A DNA stretch of 64,000 bases from Circinella minor. Taxonomy: Eukaryota > Mucoromycota > Mucoromycetes > Mucorales > Lichtheimiaceae. The position numbers and the translations under genes are program-made. The notes beneath the pieces are model-generated. The model was not told the DNA's origin and ran no database searches. It saw only the letters and a program-made list of their open reading frames with translations. Location of the stretch: the NCBI GenBank assembly GCA_016758965.1, contig JAEPRB010000102.1:62001-126000 (forward strand), read 5' to 3'. Below, piece after piece: positions 10,561 through 21,776 of the stretch. Position 1 is the stretch's first letter; each line of letters starts with the position of its first letter.

Positions 10561-12089
10561 AAATTCAAAATCTCGTTGCCTACGACAGCTGGTTATTTTT
10601 CCCAAGCAGCATTAGTTTTATCAACCGTACGTAATATTCCTTCAACAAGTAAGTCAGGGAACAAAACTGGATGTTTTTTTTGTATATTCTATTATTACGT
10701 AACCGTAATCGACTTTTTGTATTTTTAATAAAATTAGAGAAGTATATTGATATGCTTCCAAAAGATTCAAATCATGTGTGAAATTTCCTATCAAGATGCT
10801 GTCCACTATCTGGAACTACCAAACAGCAATAACAAAGTATTTTGTTGAGAGGATACTCCCGAATCTGATACAAGCTCTGTAACAAGTACTATTAGTATGG
10901 AAAGTAATGGTGATTGGTGCGTCGATGTCAAGTGACAACGGATTACAGATTTGGTCAACCAAAAACTTGCTAAGCTGTGTTATGGGTGACGACGTCTTGA
11001 CGGTGGACGATTTTAAAGAGTTACTATGTGAAAAGCCATGAACGAGTTCCTTATTCATTTTAATAGCAACAATATCTTTTAGTTTACCGCTCTAAAAATC
11101 AAACAAATAGATAAGATACATATCTTTTATATGAATCCATTTATCTTTACTCGTCCCTTTTTATATCATCGCACTGCCAAAAGAAAAAAAAACACAGATT
11201 TCAAAAATTAATTTTTCATTTTTGAACCCCCCTACGTATTATATATTTTTTTATCTTTATTTTCTTATCACCCAAACCTAACTGGTTTATATAATATTTT
11301 TACTCATTATCTATTCCATCAATACCAACACGAACACGAACATCACCATTTGTTCATACCATAGTTACGTTTATATACTTTCTCTTTCGTACGTGTTTCT
11401 CTCACACACATTCATATATAGTCATTATTTTTACATTTTAGTTATAAAAAGTGTATCATACAATTATTACGTATTATTATTACGTATCATTTCAAAATAA
11501 CAACATATTAAATATATATAAAGTTAATTCTTTACATATTATCATTGTCACATCATATTACAAAAAATCACAAAGAAAACAAAAATGAGATTTAAAAATG
11601 AAGAAAGAGGGTGCTTTAGCGCCATTTTCGTGAACCACGTTAGCGTTTATCATGAACGTTTAACGTTAACCTAAGTTACGTACCGATCGAGATTGTTTGA
11701 ATACATATTACATGATGTAGCTTATACTGGGATTCTGAAAATGTACTTTTCTTCAACTAAACAAGCTTTTTAGAAATTCAATAAATAATGTCGAGTATGA
11801 ATATTGTTCATATATACCATTTTTTATCATCCCATTTTCCACCTTGTTTTTGTATATAGTCATATACTACTTCTCAACCGTAAATGGGAAGTTTAAAAGT
11901 CGTGTAAATCATGCATTATGACACTATTTTTTTTTTGAATGAGTTTCTGATTATTATATTATACTGGATGGCGTAAATTACACTCATTTAACAAAAATTA
12001 TATTAATTCTCCAAGAATTTCACTAATGAAAATTGGCTGAACCAAAAATTGTATCCTGTCCCCCCAAATTTTATTTTTTTTAAACGCAC
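10561..12089 (-). repeat. Right arm of the ~1.53 kb inverted repeat
   Basis: Reverse complement of 6805-8332 with near identity over its whole length, including the same internal exon and the same A/T-run structure. The outer end is aaacgcac at 12082-12089. With the left arm it would allow a very long hairpin transcript with a 2.2 kb loop. Confidence 0.95.
10816..11091 (-). CDS. Copy of the unrecognised arm exon
   Basis: Mirror copy of 7802-8077. The ATG-initiated 80-residue part is identical in sequence (MNKELVHGFSHSNSLKSSTV and onward). The same acceptor precedes it (reverse complement of ctaaaaa at 11092-11098). Perfect protein identity between the arms fits recent duplication as much as selection. 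No function is recognised. Confidence 0.3.
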   Translation of the reverse strand, partial: SGKLKDIVAIKMNKELVHGFSHSNSLKSSTVKTSSPITQLSKFLVDQICNPLSLDIDAPITITFHTNSTCYRACIRFGSILSTKYFVIAVW

Positions 12090-12399
12090 TCCATTGTAAT
12101 ACGTAAATCACAGAAAAAAAACACTTTACTATGGAACTGTACTGGAAATACGACTAAATCGGAAACTGTGTCTTTGGATCTCTGTAAATGGTAACTTTTT
12201 TTTATGTATGTGTATCACACTAACAGACAAACACTACAAGGGGAAAAAATAAAAAGAGGAAGATTTTCGTTATGTGTAATAATGATTATTATTACGAACT
12301 AATAACATCCTTTTTTTTTATTTTTATTTTTGACATTTTCAAAAAAAAAAAAATGTTTACTACATGCTTTTTTTCTTCATGAGCATAGAAATGATGATA
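12090..12399. other. Intergenic between inverted repeat and GATA-finger gene
   Basis: AT-rich 3' flank of the minus-strand GATA-finger gene, with several A and T homopolymers. No gene is seen. Confidence 0.5.
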
Positions 12400-13509
12400 C
12401 TAATGAATATAAGTATTAGCAATTATGTACGTAGTCATCTGATCAGAAAATTTTCCCCCTATATCTACAGATATTAGTAGTGTTGCGCACGACGCCCGTC
12501 GTTGTAGCATTTTCGGCCTGTCGATCCAAATTAGTATATCTCTTCTGACATGATTGTACACGATACCTCAAAATATAATAACAAATAAAAAAAAACATCA
12601 ACTACTTACATTCGTAAACACCGTTCTTCTCGCAGCTCCCACTAACGACATAATTGAATGTAGCATCATCATTTTTACAAATCGAACAAGCAATAATTCG
12701 TCGACTATGTCGTATAACACGTTTAGTCATTTTATTATCTTTAATATTGACAATAAATCGCCGATGCCCATTACTAGACAATATTAAATTTACCACTTTA
12801 GATTAATATGATATACATCATTTCTTAACAAAAAAAAAATAGTTACGTATAGTAAATGACTCACTAAATTTTACAAGAATTACACATATGACTGCCATTA
12901 AAGCGGCGCCAGGTTGAAGTAGATGTTGTTTCACAATTAATGCAACATTTTATGGATGGTTTTTTCAGTGAGACGTCAAGAACATCAGTCGTGGCACTTG
13001 GTTCTGTTGTTCTTGGTGTCAAATTTATTTGATGATTATCTCCAGTAGGACTCTGTGTATTATACTGAGTTTTTCGTTTATTAATATCATTTGTTTTCTC
13101 GCTTTTTTTTTCATTTTCTCTAATACGTATTTTTCACATTGAAATATTTTTATTACTAAACACAACGTACATCAATGTTAAAATCATCTTGTTCATCCAT
13201 TGCTGGTGTATAATAAACATTGTGTGGATTTACCGTTGAAGTTGTTGTGTCTTCTTGTAAAAGCCACCATTGTTGATCTGTACATGATGATGTTATATGA
13301 CAAGTAAATAAGATGTCTACTGTACTAGTTTTGGTATGTTTTTTCATTGTCATCATCCACTGACCAGTAAGGTCAATGTTACCCATTAGCATATCATGGT
13401 GCATGGCATATTGTTGCTGCCATACACTATACGGATAGTATAAAAAGAAATCGAGATTAACAGGATAATATAGATTGTTATCGCTTGAATCGTATTGTTG
13501 CATACACAT
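12400..13509 (-). CDS. GATA-type zinc-finger protein with a second, degenerate finger
   Basis: Exons on the minus strand are approximately 13509-13171, ~13119-12865, 12773-12610 and 12566-12400. The finger reads CINCETTSTSTWRRFNGSHM then CNSCKIYNGHRRF and, further on, KRVIRHSRR. That is C-x2-C-x16-C-x2-C with the WRR and CNxC hallmarks of GATA factors and a basic tail. The loop is one residue shorter than the usual 17-18. A second unit follows (CSICKNDDATFNYVV ... GVYECIVYNHVRR) that mimics the fold but lacks the full cysteine set. Exon 1 is Gln/Tyr/Trp-rich and could be an activation region. The exon 1 to exon 2 junction is not resolved: the best donor (GTACGT) and best acceptor differ in phase. 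A nuclear DNA-binding role is inferred from the finger. The regulon is unknown. Confidence 0.7.
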
Positions 13510-14051
13510 CTTTTCAAAAAGAAAAAAAAAAAAAAACAAGGAGTTGTGGTATCCATATTCTATTGAATTTTTTTTCTTTTTATATTTTTATAGCACAATG
13601 ACATTTTACTATAAATTTCTTTTTCATACATATAATTTAAAAGGGTTATCTTCTTGAACACCACCCAAAAACTTGATTATTTATTAATTTATCAAAGAGA
13701 AATTATACTGTTTGTTTTTGCATAGATAATCACTGATATGTGCTGTATAAAAGACTGTTAAAATGGATGAGGTTGTATCAGGGATCTCGATCTCTGCAAA
13801 AAAAAAAAAGAATTGTATATATGCATAATATCACATGATGGTATAATTGTGTGGATTTTTTTTCTTTTTACTTTTCATATCATTACAAGAAAAAGGCTTT
13901 TTTCTTTACAGTATACGTACACAGTGGCTTTCTAAGTATTTGATACATATAAAAAAAATGGAGGGTATAGAAATAATATAATAATAATCATTATTAAAAG
14001 AGATAAAAGAATAATATATACCAAGTGTAAATATAATTAACCGAACTCTTC
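13510..14051. other. Intergenic, gene-poor
   Basis: Promoter side of the GATA-finger gene and 3' side of the membrane-protein gene. AT-rich with short A/T runs. No open frame resembles a gene. Confidence 0.5.
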
Positions 14052-15290
14052 TCAAACAATAGGAGTTCTTCGACGCCAGGGAACCCATGGTTGATTATAA
14101 TTATAATAATGGGACGATGTCATATACGGTGGCAAGAACCTTATTTTGGATGGAAAATAATGGTCATATTGTTGAGTGATTCCCTAAATACATATATATT
14201 TGATATACATATTATCAATATAATTGGTTTCTCTGTATAATTCACGATCACTATATATATATTAAAAGAAAGCTGTCCAATATCCATCTTTTTTTTTACC
14301 ACTACAAAGCATAATTGAGCCATTAATCCAATTATTGCTGCAACAATCAATACGGCATGAATAATATGTGTTTCGCGTGTTGCTTGATATATATGCGCTA
14401 TATGTATATATTAAATTTGTTTATAAATTTCAAATCTAATTTATCTTTTTTTTTATTTCACGCACTTCAATAAAAAAAAAAGAAACACGTTAACTTTCCC
14501 TCGTTACATACCGTGGGCAGGATTAGCATCCAATGTTGTTGTGAAACAATAAGTAAAGCCTGTATGGAAGAACACATCCAGGCCCAAAAATAGCATATAA
14601 GCTCCTGTAAATGCTGTTCCAAACATATGAAAAATTCGATCCAATGCTGAAAATGTACATCCAACTACTACCAATATAATCAACAAGATTGCACGACCCC
14701 AATTGGATTTAATACTTAGATCTGTTTGCCAACCTAAAATCCATAACCCTACAGCCAATCCTCCTAATCCTCCTAACAAAAGTAAATACAAGTGTAGTGT
14801 ACAAGACATGAGTAGTGCCCCAATAAGTCCACAAGCAATAGGAACAACAAGATAAATGGTCCATCGATTTCGTCCAAAAGTACCGGCAGGTTCAAAATTG
14901 GCTAAAAGCACCCAAGCAACAAATGCAAGAACAATAAACCCAACTAATCCTTGTGATGATCGGAAATCCAATAAACCTCGAAACCATAGTAATAATGCAC
15001 ATATCAAAATAAAAATGGCACCTAAAACACCTTGAATTGATAATTCATACCCATCATCTTTTTTTTTGACATATATTCATAGTGTGAGTAAGTTAAAAAA
15101 AGGTGCGGGATTAATATAAGTGAAAAAATGACAAAATAGTGGCGCAAAGGTTACCCATAACAATCGCAGTATCTGGAAGAAATAAAACACCAGGTTCGTT
15201 TCGTGGTAATGGCGCTGCCATGACGATATTATCTTGTAACATGGTTACAACCATGGTTATAAAATATAGTAAAACCATTTTTATATTCAT
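14052..15290 (-). CDS. TMEM198/TM7SF3-like multispan membrane protein (DUF4203-type)
   Basis: Four exons (15290-15155, 15057-14512, 14397-14300, 14183-14052) join in frame to 303 residues. The N-terminus MNIKMVLLYFITMVVTMLQD ... MAAPLP looks like a signal peptide. About seven hydrophobic helices follow: GVLGAIFILICALLLWFRG, GLVGFIVLAFVAWVLLANF, a helix around YLVVPIACGLIGALLM, LYLLLLGGLGGLAVGLWILG, AILLIILVVVGCTF, AYMLFLGLDVFFHTG and AVLIVAAIIGLMAQLCFVV. The glycine-rich helix pairs and spacing fit the TMEM198/TM7SF3 domain. The C-terminal tail is Tyr/Trp/Arg-rich (YYNYNQPWVPWRRRTP). Its fungal function is not established. Confidence 0.8.
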
Positions 15291-16950
15291 CTTATTATTA
15301 TTATATCACAAAAAGAAACGAAAAATGAAAAAGAAAGCATCAAATAAAAATAGATACATACGTAAAATAAATGATAATTATAGGCTTTTGTTTTTATTTG
15401 TAAAGAAAAAACTTCTTTGTGCCAACACAAAATAGTAAAAAACACACCAAGCCTGATGCCAGATGATATAAACAAACTTGGTTGTGACACCATAGAACCA
15501 AAAAAAAAAAAAAAGGAATATAGAGTGGCACTCGATTATAAGAAAACTCGTTCCAATCATTCTTTTTTTTTTATCTGAAATTAAAAAAACATTTAATAAC
15601 AAAAAGACCTGTAAGTTAAAAGTGACGCATTTTTGTCTTTAGCGCTAAACACACCTTCATATAAATCACGTAATAGTATGGTGAATAATCATAAAAATGA
15701 AGTCTCCAAATAATGGGACTATTGCTGAATTGAGGAATACAGGTCCAAGTATGTCATTTTGTATTGCTTGCTGATTCTATCTTGTCACATATAATAAAAA
15801 CCGTTGATCCGACTATTGTATTTTGATGGTGTCACTGGAGTGAGTGTATATGTACCTATATACTGAATCCGTTTTAGTGATACCTAGCTGCTCGTATTTT
15901 GATGATATTGATACTAAGCAGTAACATGATGCAACTGCTTTAGCTTTGAATGCATCTTGATACGTATGTATAAAAAACTACAGCTTTTTTCCAATTTTGG
16001 TTTTCTTTTCAACCTTAAAATTAGTGCTTGCTTCAGTTAACTAACTCAGTCAAAATTATTATCAGCTAGTTTAATACTGGTTAAGGTAGGTACAATATAA
16101 AATATGAAGCATAGTATATACCAATGAATGAAGAACGGTAATATTAGACCTACTGAATTTTGTATACGTATGTAATTTAATTAAGTGGTTTACATTGATA
16201 AAGCTGTTATAATAAAGAGAGAAATATAATATAAGCACATCTGTATTTACATAGTAAAAAATGTAATACGTATTGAGAATGCATTAGATCAAAAATCTTT
16301 TATTATGAAAGATATTTTTTCATAGCACAAAGTTTTTATAAACACACTAAAAAAGAAATACGCACACCTGAAGTCTAAAACGCCAATGTAATACCATCAA
16401 AATAAAAAATAAGCTTATGGCGTCGTCACTCATAAAAAAAACGTATTATATTTAGTAAATTTTTTCTTTCTCTTTTTCTTGATTTGATGTAAAAAAAATG
16501 TATATTTGTGCGAATGAATCTTTAATATGAGGAAAGAAAGAGTTAAAAAAAAAAAGGGGGAGAGAAAAAAAAATATAGAAAAAATAAGTGTGATATGCGT
16601 TTTTGAATTTTTTTTTTGTAAGCTCGACAAGGAAAGAAAAGAGATACACCCTTTTTCAGTCCTTGTTTTTTTTGAATTTTGATATCCAGCACAAAGAGAT
16701 ATAATATATATATATAGAAAAAAAAAGCTTCAAAAAAAACCAATCACAATATGAAAAAAATAGAGGAAAGATAAAAAAACCATAAAAAGAGAGAAATGAG
16801 GGTGAATATAAGAGTCGTGTGTGTATGTGTGCGTGTGAATGAAAAAGGTGTAGTGTAAAGTGAATGTAAAAAAAAAAAGATTAAGCGAAAGAAAGAGAGA
16901 GAGAGGTGATAAGGGTAAAAAGGAAAGTTTTAATATGTCATTCCCCATAC
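15291..16950. other. Long intergenic stretch without a gene
   Basis: 1.66 kb of AT-rich sequence. The right third (16430-16930) is a purine-rich strand with A runs and GAGA-like tracts, probably the 3' UTR/terminator region of the PWWP gene. Open frames here are low-complexity K/F/S strings and I do not call them. Confidence 0.5.
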
Positions 16951-19466
16951 TCAAGATGCCTCTTGCATCACCGTATCGACTTGAGTCGTAGTTGCAGATG
17001 CTGTTGTATTATTATTATTATCATTATTGTTGGATGAAGTAGTAGTATCATTTGTTACTGTTTTAGTGGTTGGTGCCGTTGTCATCTTAGTACGTGATGG
17101 TTCGTCCACTTCCATAGGTTCTTTTTTGACACTTGTACTATTGTTCCCATTGTTGTTATTATTACTATTATTTCCTTCTGCTGCTGCTACCGGTACAGAT
17201 GGTTGTACTGTTTGTGATGAACCGGATTCATTGGTATCTTTTGGTTCATGTTTTGGTGATACGGATGGTGTACCTTCATGATTCACACTTTTTGGTTTTT
17301 CTACTTTTCCATTTTCATACTCCATACGAAATTTCTCCTTCCAATTGGTCATTAATTGTTTACAACGTTTTGGGATATTATATTCAGCTTCCTCTTCATA
17401 TGTATACGATGCTGCAGCTTTAATCACTTGGCCAATTTTGGTATCCTAAATCGATAATAATAACAACCCATAAATTAATTATTTACATTAAATAATATAA
17501 TATATATAGCTCCCCAACAAATATATACCTTAAACAGTCGATGTGTCATGTGAGATTCTTCTACTTGCTTAAGAAATCTGGATATAGTTGGATAATTATC
17601 CCTTGGAATTTCTCCCTATATACATATATATAAATCATCATTATTCATAGTTTTATCTTACTTTCTTCCCTCTTATATAATATATATATATGATATAATA
17701 TAACTCATAAAGGACAAAACCTTAATATACTATTAGAAAATCAAATTACTTACCGGTTTCTTTTGATAAACCAACTTTTGCAATCGATGTCGCATCATAT
17801 ACATTCTATCCTTCTCCTGCTGATATGCCTGTTCTTCTGGTGTCACTGTTTTATCATCTGATGATGCATTATTGGTATTATCACGATTGACAACAGGACT
17901 AGCTCGTTGTTCCTCTTTTTCAGTTGACACGGACTTGCGCTATGTATCATATATAAATATAAGTCTTCCATCTTTTTTTTTTTTGCTCCTTCCTCCGTCA
18001 TCATGACAACAATTTTGTTGATTTCTTTTCTCTTCTTCTTATAATCGCTTTGTTACCCATTTTTTCCCCCTACTTACCCTCTTTTTTCGATCAATTTCAT
18101 TATTCACTTCTTTATCCGTATCATCCAACTTGCGTGATCGTCTTTTAATTTTAGTTGGAGATTCTGATTCATCTTCTTCCTCTTCTTCAGTAGCAGTAGC
18201 TGTTGCCTCCTTTGATGATGTTGATGATGATGATGTAGAGGATGTTTCTTTTGTTGCTGCTTTCTTGCCTCGTCTTCCAATATTCCCTGCTGCTTTTTTC
18301 TTATTTGTTGCTGTTGGTTCAGACGCGTTTTTCCGCGAAACTCTTGTTTTCTTTGTCTTTTTAGCTGGTTGTTGTTCCTCCTCTGATTCCTCCTCCTCCT
18401 CTTCTTCTTCTTGTTCCAATTTTTCTAATAATGATGGATCTAAGGCTTGGCGTACAGCATTTTCCAAATCCTTTGTCTTGAACTTTTTTGTCTTTAAATC
18501 ATGTTCCACATTTTCTTTGTTAAAAGGTCGAATAGATTCAGGTCCAAAAAATCCACTATGAAAGGAAGGGAAAAAAGAAGAGAGAAAAAGAAAAAAAAAG
18601 TTAATAAAGTGATTGTAATCAATTATTATAACCCTTTCTATGTTTACATATTAACCGGCATACACACACACACACACACACACACTAATAATAATAATAA
18701 TAATAATACTTTCTTCCATACACATACTACCCTCACCCCTTTTTCCGTATTTTTTTTTCCTTATCATTTTTTTTTCTTTTTGTTATTGTTGTTATAAATT
18801 CCAATAGACAACTTTTCCTTTTTACTCAAAATATAATAATACTTTTGACACCCTAATCCCTTTAATTGACATCCTTCCTTTTGTCATTCAATCACTCATT
18901 CAAAGTTATAATACTTACTAATCTCTTGAGCCAAAGAAAAATACTGTCCAAAGAGGTCCTTTCGCTTTACTTGTTCTTTGTTTCAAAACTTTAGGAGGAA
19001 TGCTTTTGTCATCTTCAACCTATTTTATTTATTGAAAATCAGTTTTGTGTGAGTGAAAAAAAAAGTTTTTAATTACATACTTTTTTGTTTTGAATCCCTC
19101 ATTCTTTTACCATATTCAAAAAACAAAAAGCACACACACACATATATATATACAGAGGCACGCGCTTTCTTCTTTTGTTTTCCTTTTCTTCCTTTTTTCT
19201 TATTTCCATTGCATTGAAATCATTCTTCTTTAAAGTCATGCAATAAAATACTTATTTTTCATAACAAATAATAAAGTTTTTCTTCTTTTCCCCCCTTTTT
19301 TTTATCGTTCCCTTTTCATTCAAAACATTCCCACCAAATAATAATAATAAAAGAAATAATAATAATAAAAAATAAAACTTACTCTAGCTGGCCACCAAGG
19401 ATAACCTTTTAATTTAGCAAATACAATTGTTCCAGGAGGATAATCTTCTTGTTTTATTTGACTCAT
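16951..19466 (-). CDS. PWWP-domain chromatin protein, LEDGF/HDGF-like
   Basis: A multi-exon minus-strand gene starting at 19466. The PWWP domain opens MSQIKQEDYPPGTIVFAKLK with the core GYPWWPARV. It continues in the next exon (VEDDKSIPPKVL ... GPLWTVFFFGSRDYGFFGPE), with the aromatic cage expected to bind methylated H3K36. A Lys/Glu/Ser-rich linker follows, with long acidic (EEEEEEEE) and basic tracts. A helical segment comes next (EKDRMYMMRHRLQKLVYQKK, GEIPRDNYPTISRFLKQVEE, YNIPKRCKQLMTNWKEKF) that looks like the TFIIS N-terminal/integrase-binding-domain fold of LEDGF. The tail is Asn/Thr/Ser-rich with microsatellite-like codon runs. It is likely a nuclear reader tethering factors to transcribed chromatin; this is inferred from the domains. 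Confidence 0.85.
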
Positions 19467-21776
19467 TTGTCCCAATTGAAGGCCAAAAAAAAAAATAACT
19501 TGTTTTGGTGATGTGAAAAAAAAAAGAGAGAGAGAGAGAAAGAAAAGTGGTTCAAAAAGAAAGAAACTGCAAAATTTTGTATTGGCCAAATGGTGGAAGA
19601 GCGGAATTGGAAATTAGATGCTGGTGCTCTTCTTTTTTTTTTTTTTTTTCAGCCGCTCACCCATCTCTTTTTCAAATATCCTAATTTTTTTTTGTTATAT
19701 GTAGATTCTTTATTGTTGTGATGATAATCAAATCATTTTAAATTACCTGAAATAATAATAATGATAAGAAGAAGAAGAAGAAGAAGTAAAAAGGATAATT
19801 GATTAGTTAAATATATAAATAAAAATAAAAATTACAGTATTCTTTTTTTTTAAAAAATTGTATGAGCTTATTATGGATAGGATAATAATAAATGTAGGAC
19901 AACTACTCTTTTGATTGTTTCACTCGTCGGAAAACAACTTTTCGATTGCATGACACAGCATTTTTTTTTCGCCTCCATATCTTTTTTGTAATACTCCCCC
20001 CAAAAAAGAACGAAAAAAAAGCCCCCCTAATTAAAATAAAAAAGATTACAGACTAAGTAATAAGGAGGTTCTTTTTAGTCGAGAATATATATATAAATAT
20101 ATATATATGTACATGTGTGTATTTGTGTATATCATTTTTTTTATAATAATAACTCTTTTTTTTTTGGATGCATCTGAGTACCACAACAATTATACGAACG
20201 ACGCAGTGTGAACAATGCAGTAAGAGAGAAAAAAAAACATAAAAAGAGAGGAGGAACCAAGGTTTTTATTTCGGATCTAATTTGAATTGAGTTACAGATT
20301 TGAGTAGATCTATAAAGTAAAAAGGAATGGTAAAGAGTGGGTGCAAAGAGAAAAATTAAATATAAGTAAGAGAGAAAGAGGTGGAAGAAGAGGTTGAAGA
20401 AAGAAGAAAGGGAGAGGGAAAAAGAAAAAGAAAAGCAGAGAAAAAGGTAGAAAAAAAATAAGCAGCGAATTTTATTATTAAGACTCTCGCAGCAAATTTA
20501 TATGAAAGGCCGGGAATTCAAAGAAGTTTAAAAAGACAATAGTGCGTAATAACAATAATAAGAATTCTGTCGTTATTTACTTGTCTTATAAAATTTTGTT
20601 GGTAGAAAAAGAAGTTCTTTCTTATACAGAAAAGGCTCTTGTTAAAAAATCTGTTCAAGTAACTCTTCTTCTTCTTAATGTCTATATATTATTATATATG
20701 TCATTCAATTGCAATTGATTCTTTCTTTCTTATCATATTATTTTTTTTCACATCATTTCTTTATGCAAATGTAATGTATTTCATTATTAAAATCGGATTC
20801 ACTTTGATCAACACATGGTTTATGCGAGTAATAATAACACAGCTACCAATATAAAATATTATCTGCTTACTACTAAGTTGTAAGGTTTTCCGTGACAGTA
20901 ACAAAAGTAGCAGTAACAGTAGGCAACTTTTTTTCTCTCACCAAGTTCCAATATAATACTTTTCATTGTGAGGACTCCAACGTTTTTAAAACATTGTAAC
21001 TACCTCGAGGCGAACAATAGAATTATGCTTTAGTATATCTTTCACAGTACTATAATGTTTTAGAACTTCAATCTGACTGATTTCTAGCAAACCCATATTT
21101 GGATCTCTTTATAACATATGACCAAGACGTTTATTGTATTAACGTAAATAGGTACATGATAATTAAATATCAATAACAAAACATATTTTTAGAGTTGCTT
21201 ATAGTAATATTAGTCTTACCTCCCTTTCCCCTCATGTTGTATACAGTGTAACGAAAAGTACATGGTTTTGAACTTGTAAATCATAGGACAACGTCTATAC
21301 TGATGAGGATGTAAACTTGGTCGTTATAAATGTATTAAGCCCCTACATTCTTATACAAATAATTATTGTGGGTATGTAACCACGTAAGGTATAAAAAATT
21401 TCAAGGCATTTAACTACAGTGCTGTATATTGCCAGGTTATCTGTGTTAGCATGATATTGGCCGGATGATAGCTCCTCATTTTCATTGCCAATATTTGATT
21501 TGAATAAACTACTTTTTCAGTTGACTTTTCCAAAAAATAAAAAACATCTTTATTCTCCAGATGTTATAATGACAGACAATTATACGATATTTGTATCAGA
21601 AGAAAGCGTCGCTTTTATTTCCTGATGAGTTTCTTATAAAATTTCGAAGGCTATTTTATTCCATCATCCATCATTAAAATATGTATCGAATACGTAAATA
21701 ATTAGCAAAAAGAAAATCCGTATAACTTTGTACCATATTATTATTATTATCATTATTATTAGACTATTAGCTATTT
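19467..21776. other. Long intergenic stretch with purine tracts
   Basis: 2.3 kb without a supportable gene. Near 19467 there are GAGA and A tracts (leader of the PWWP gene). 20220-20470 is a purine-rich strand with a TA/ATAT repeat upstream (20083-20110). The remainder is plain AT-rich sequence and the 3' flank of the HET-like gene. Confidence 0.5.

Noticed and set aside
6805..12089. Classical DNA transposon with terminal inverted repeats
   Set aside because: No transposase is recognised in arms or loop and no target-site duplication is visible; kept as an inverted repeat only.
16430..16950. Overlapping minus-strand frames rich in F, S, L, K
   Set aside because: Purine-tract noise with no domain, no splice logic, and located in the probable 3' UTR of the PWWP gene.
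18661..18710. Short CA and TAA repeats as a possible CRISPR-like or functional array
   Set aside because: Simple microsatellites in an intron of the PWWP gene, with no spacer structure.
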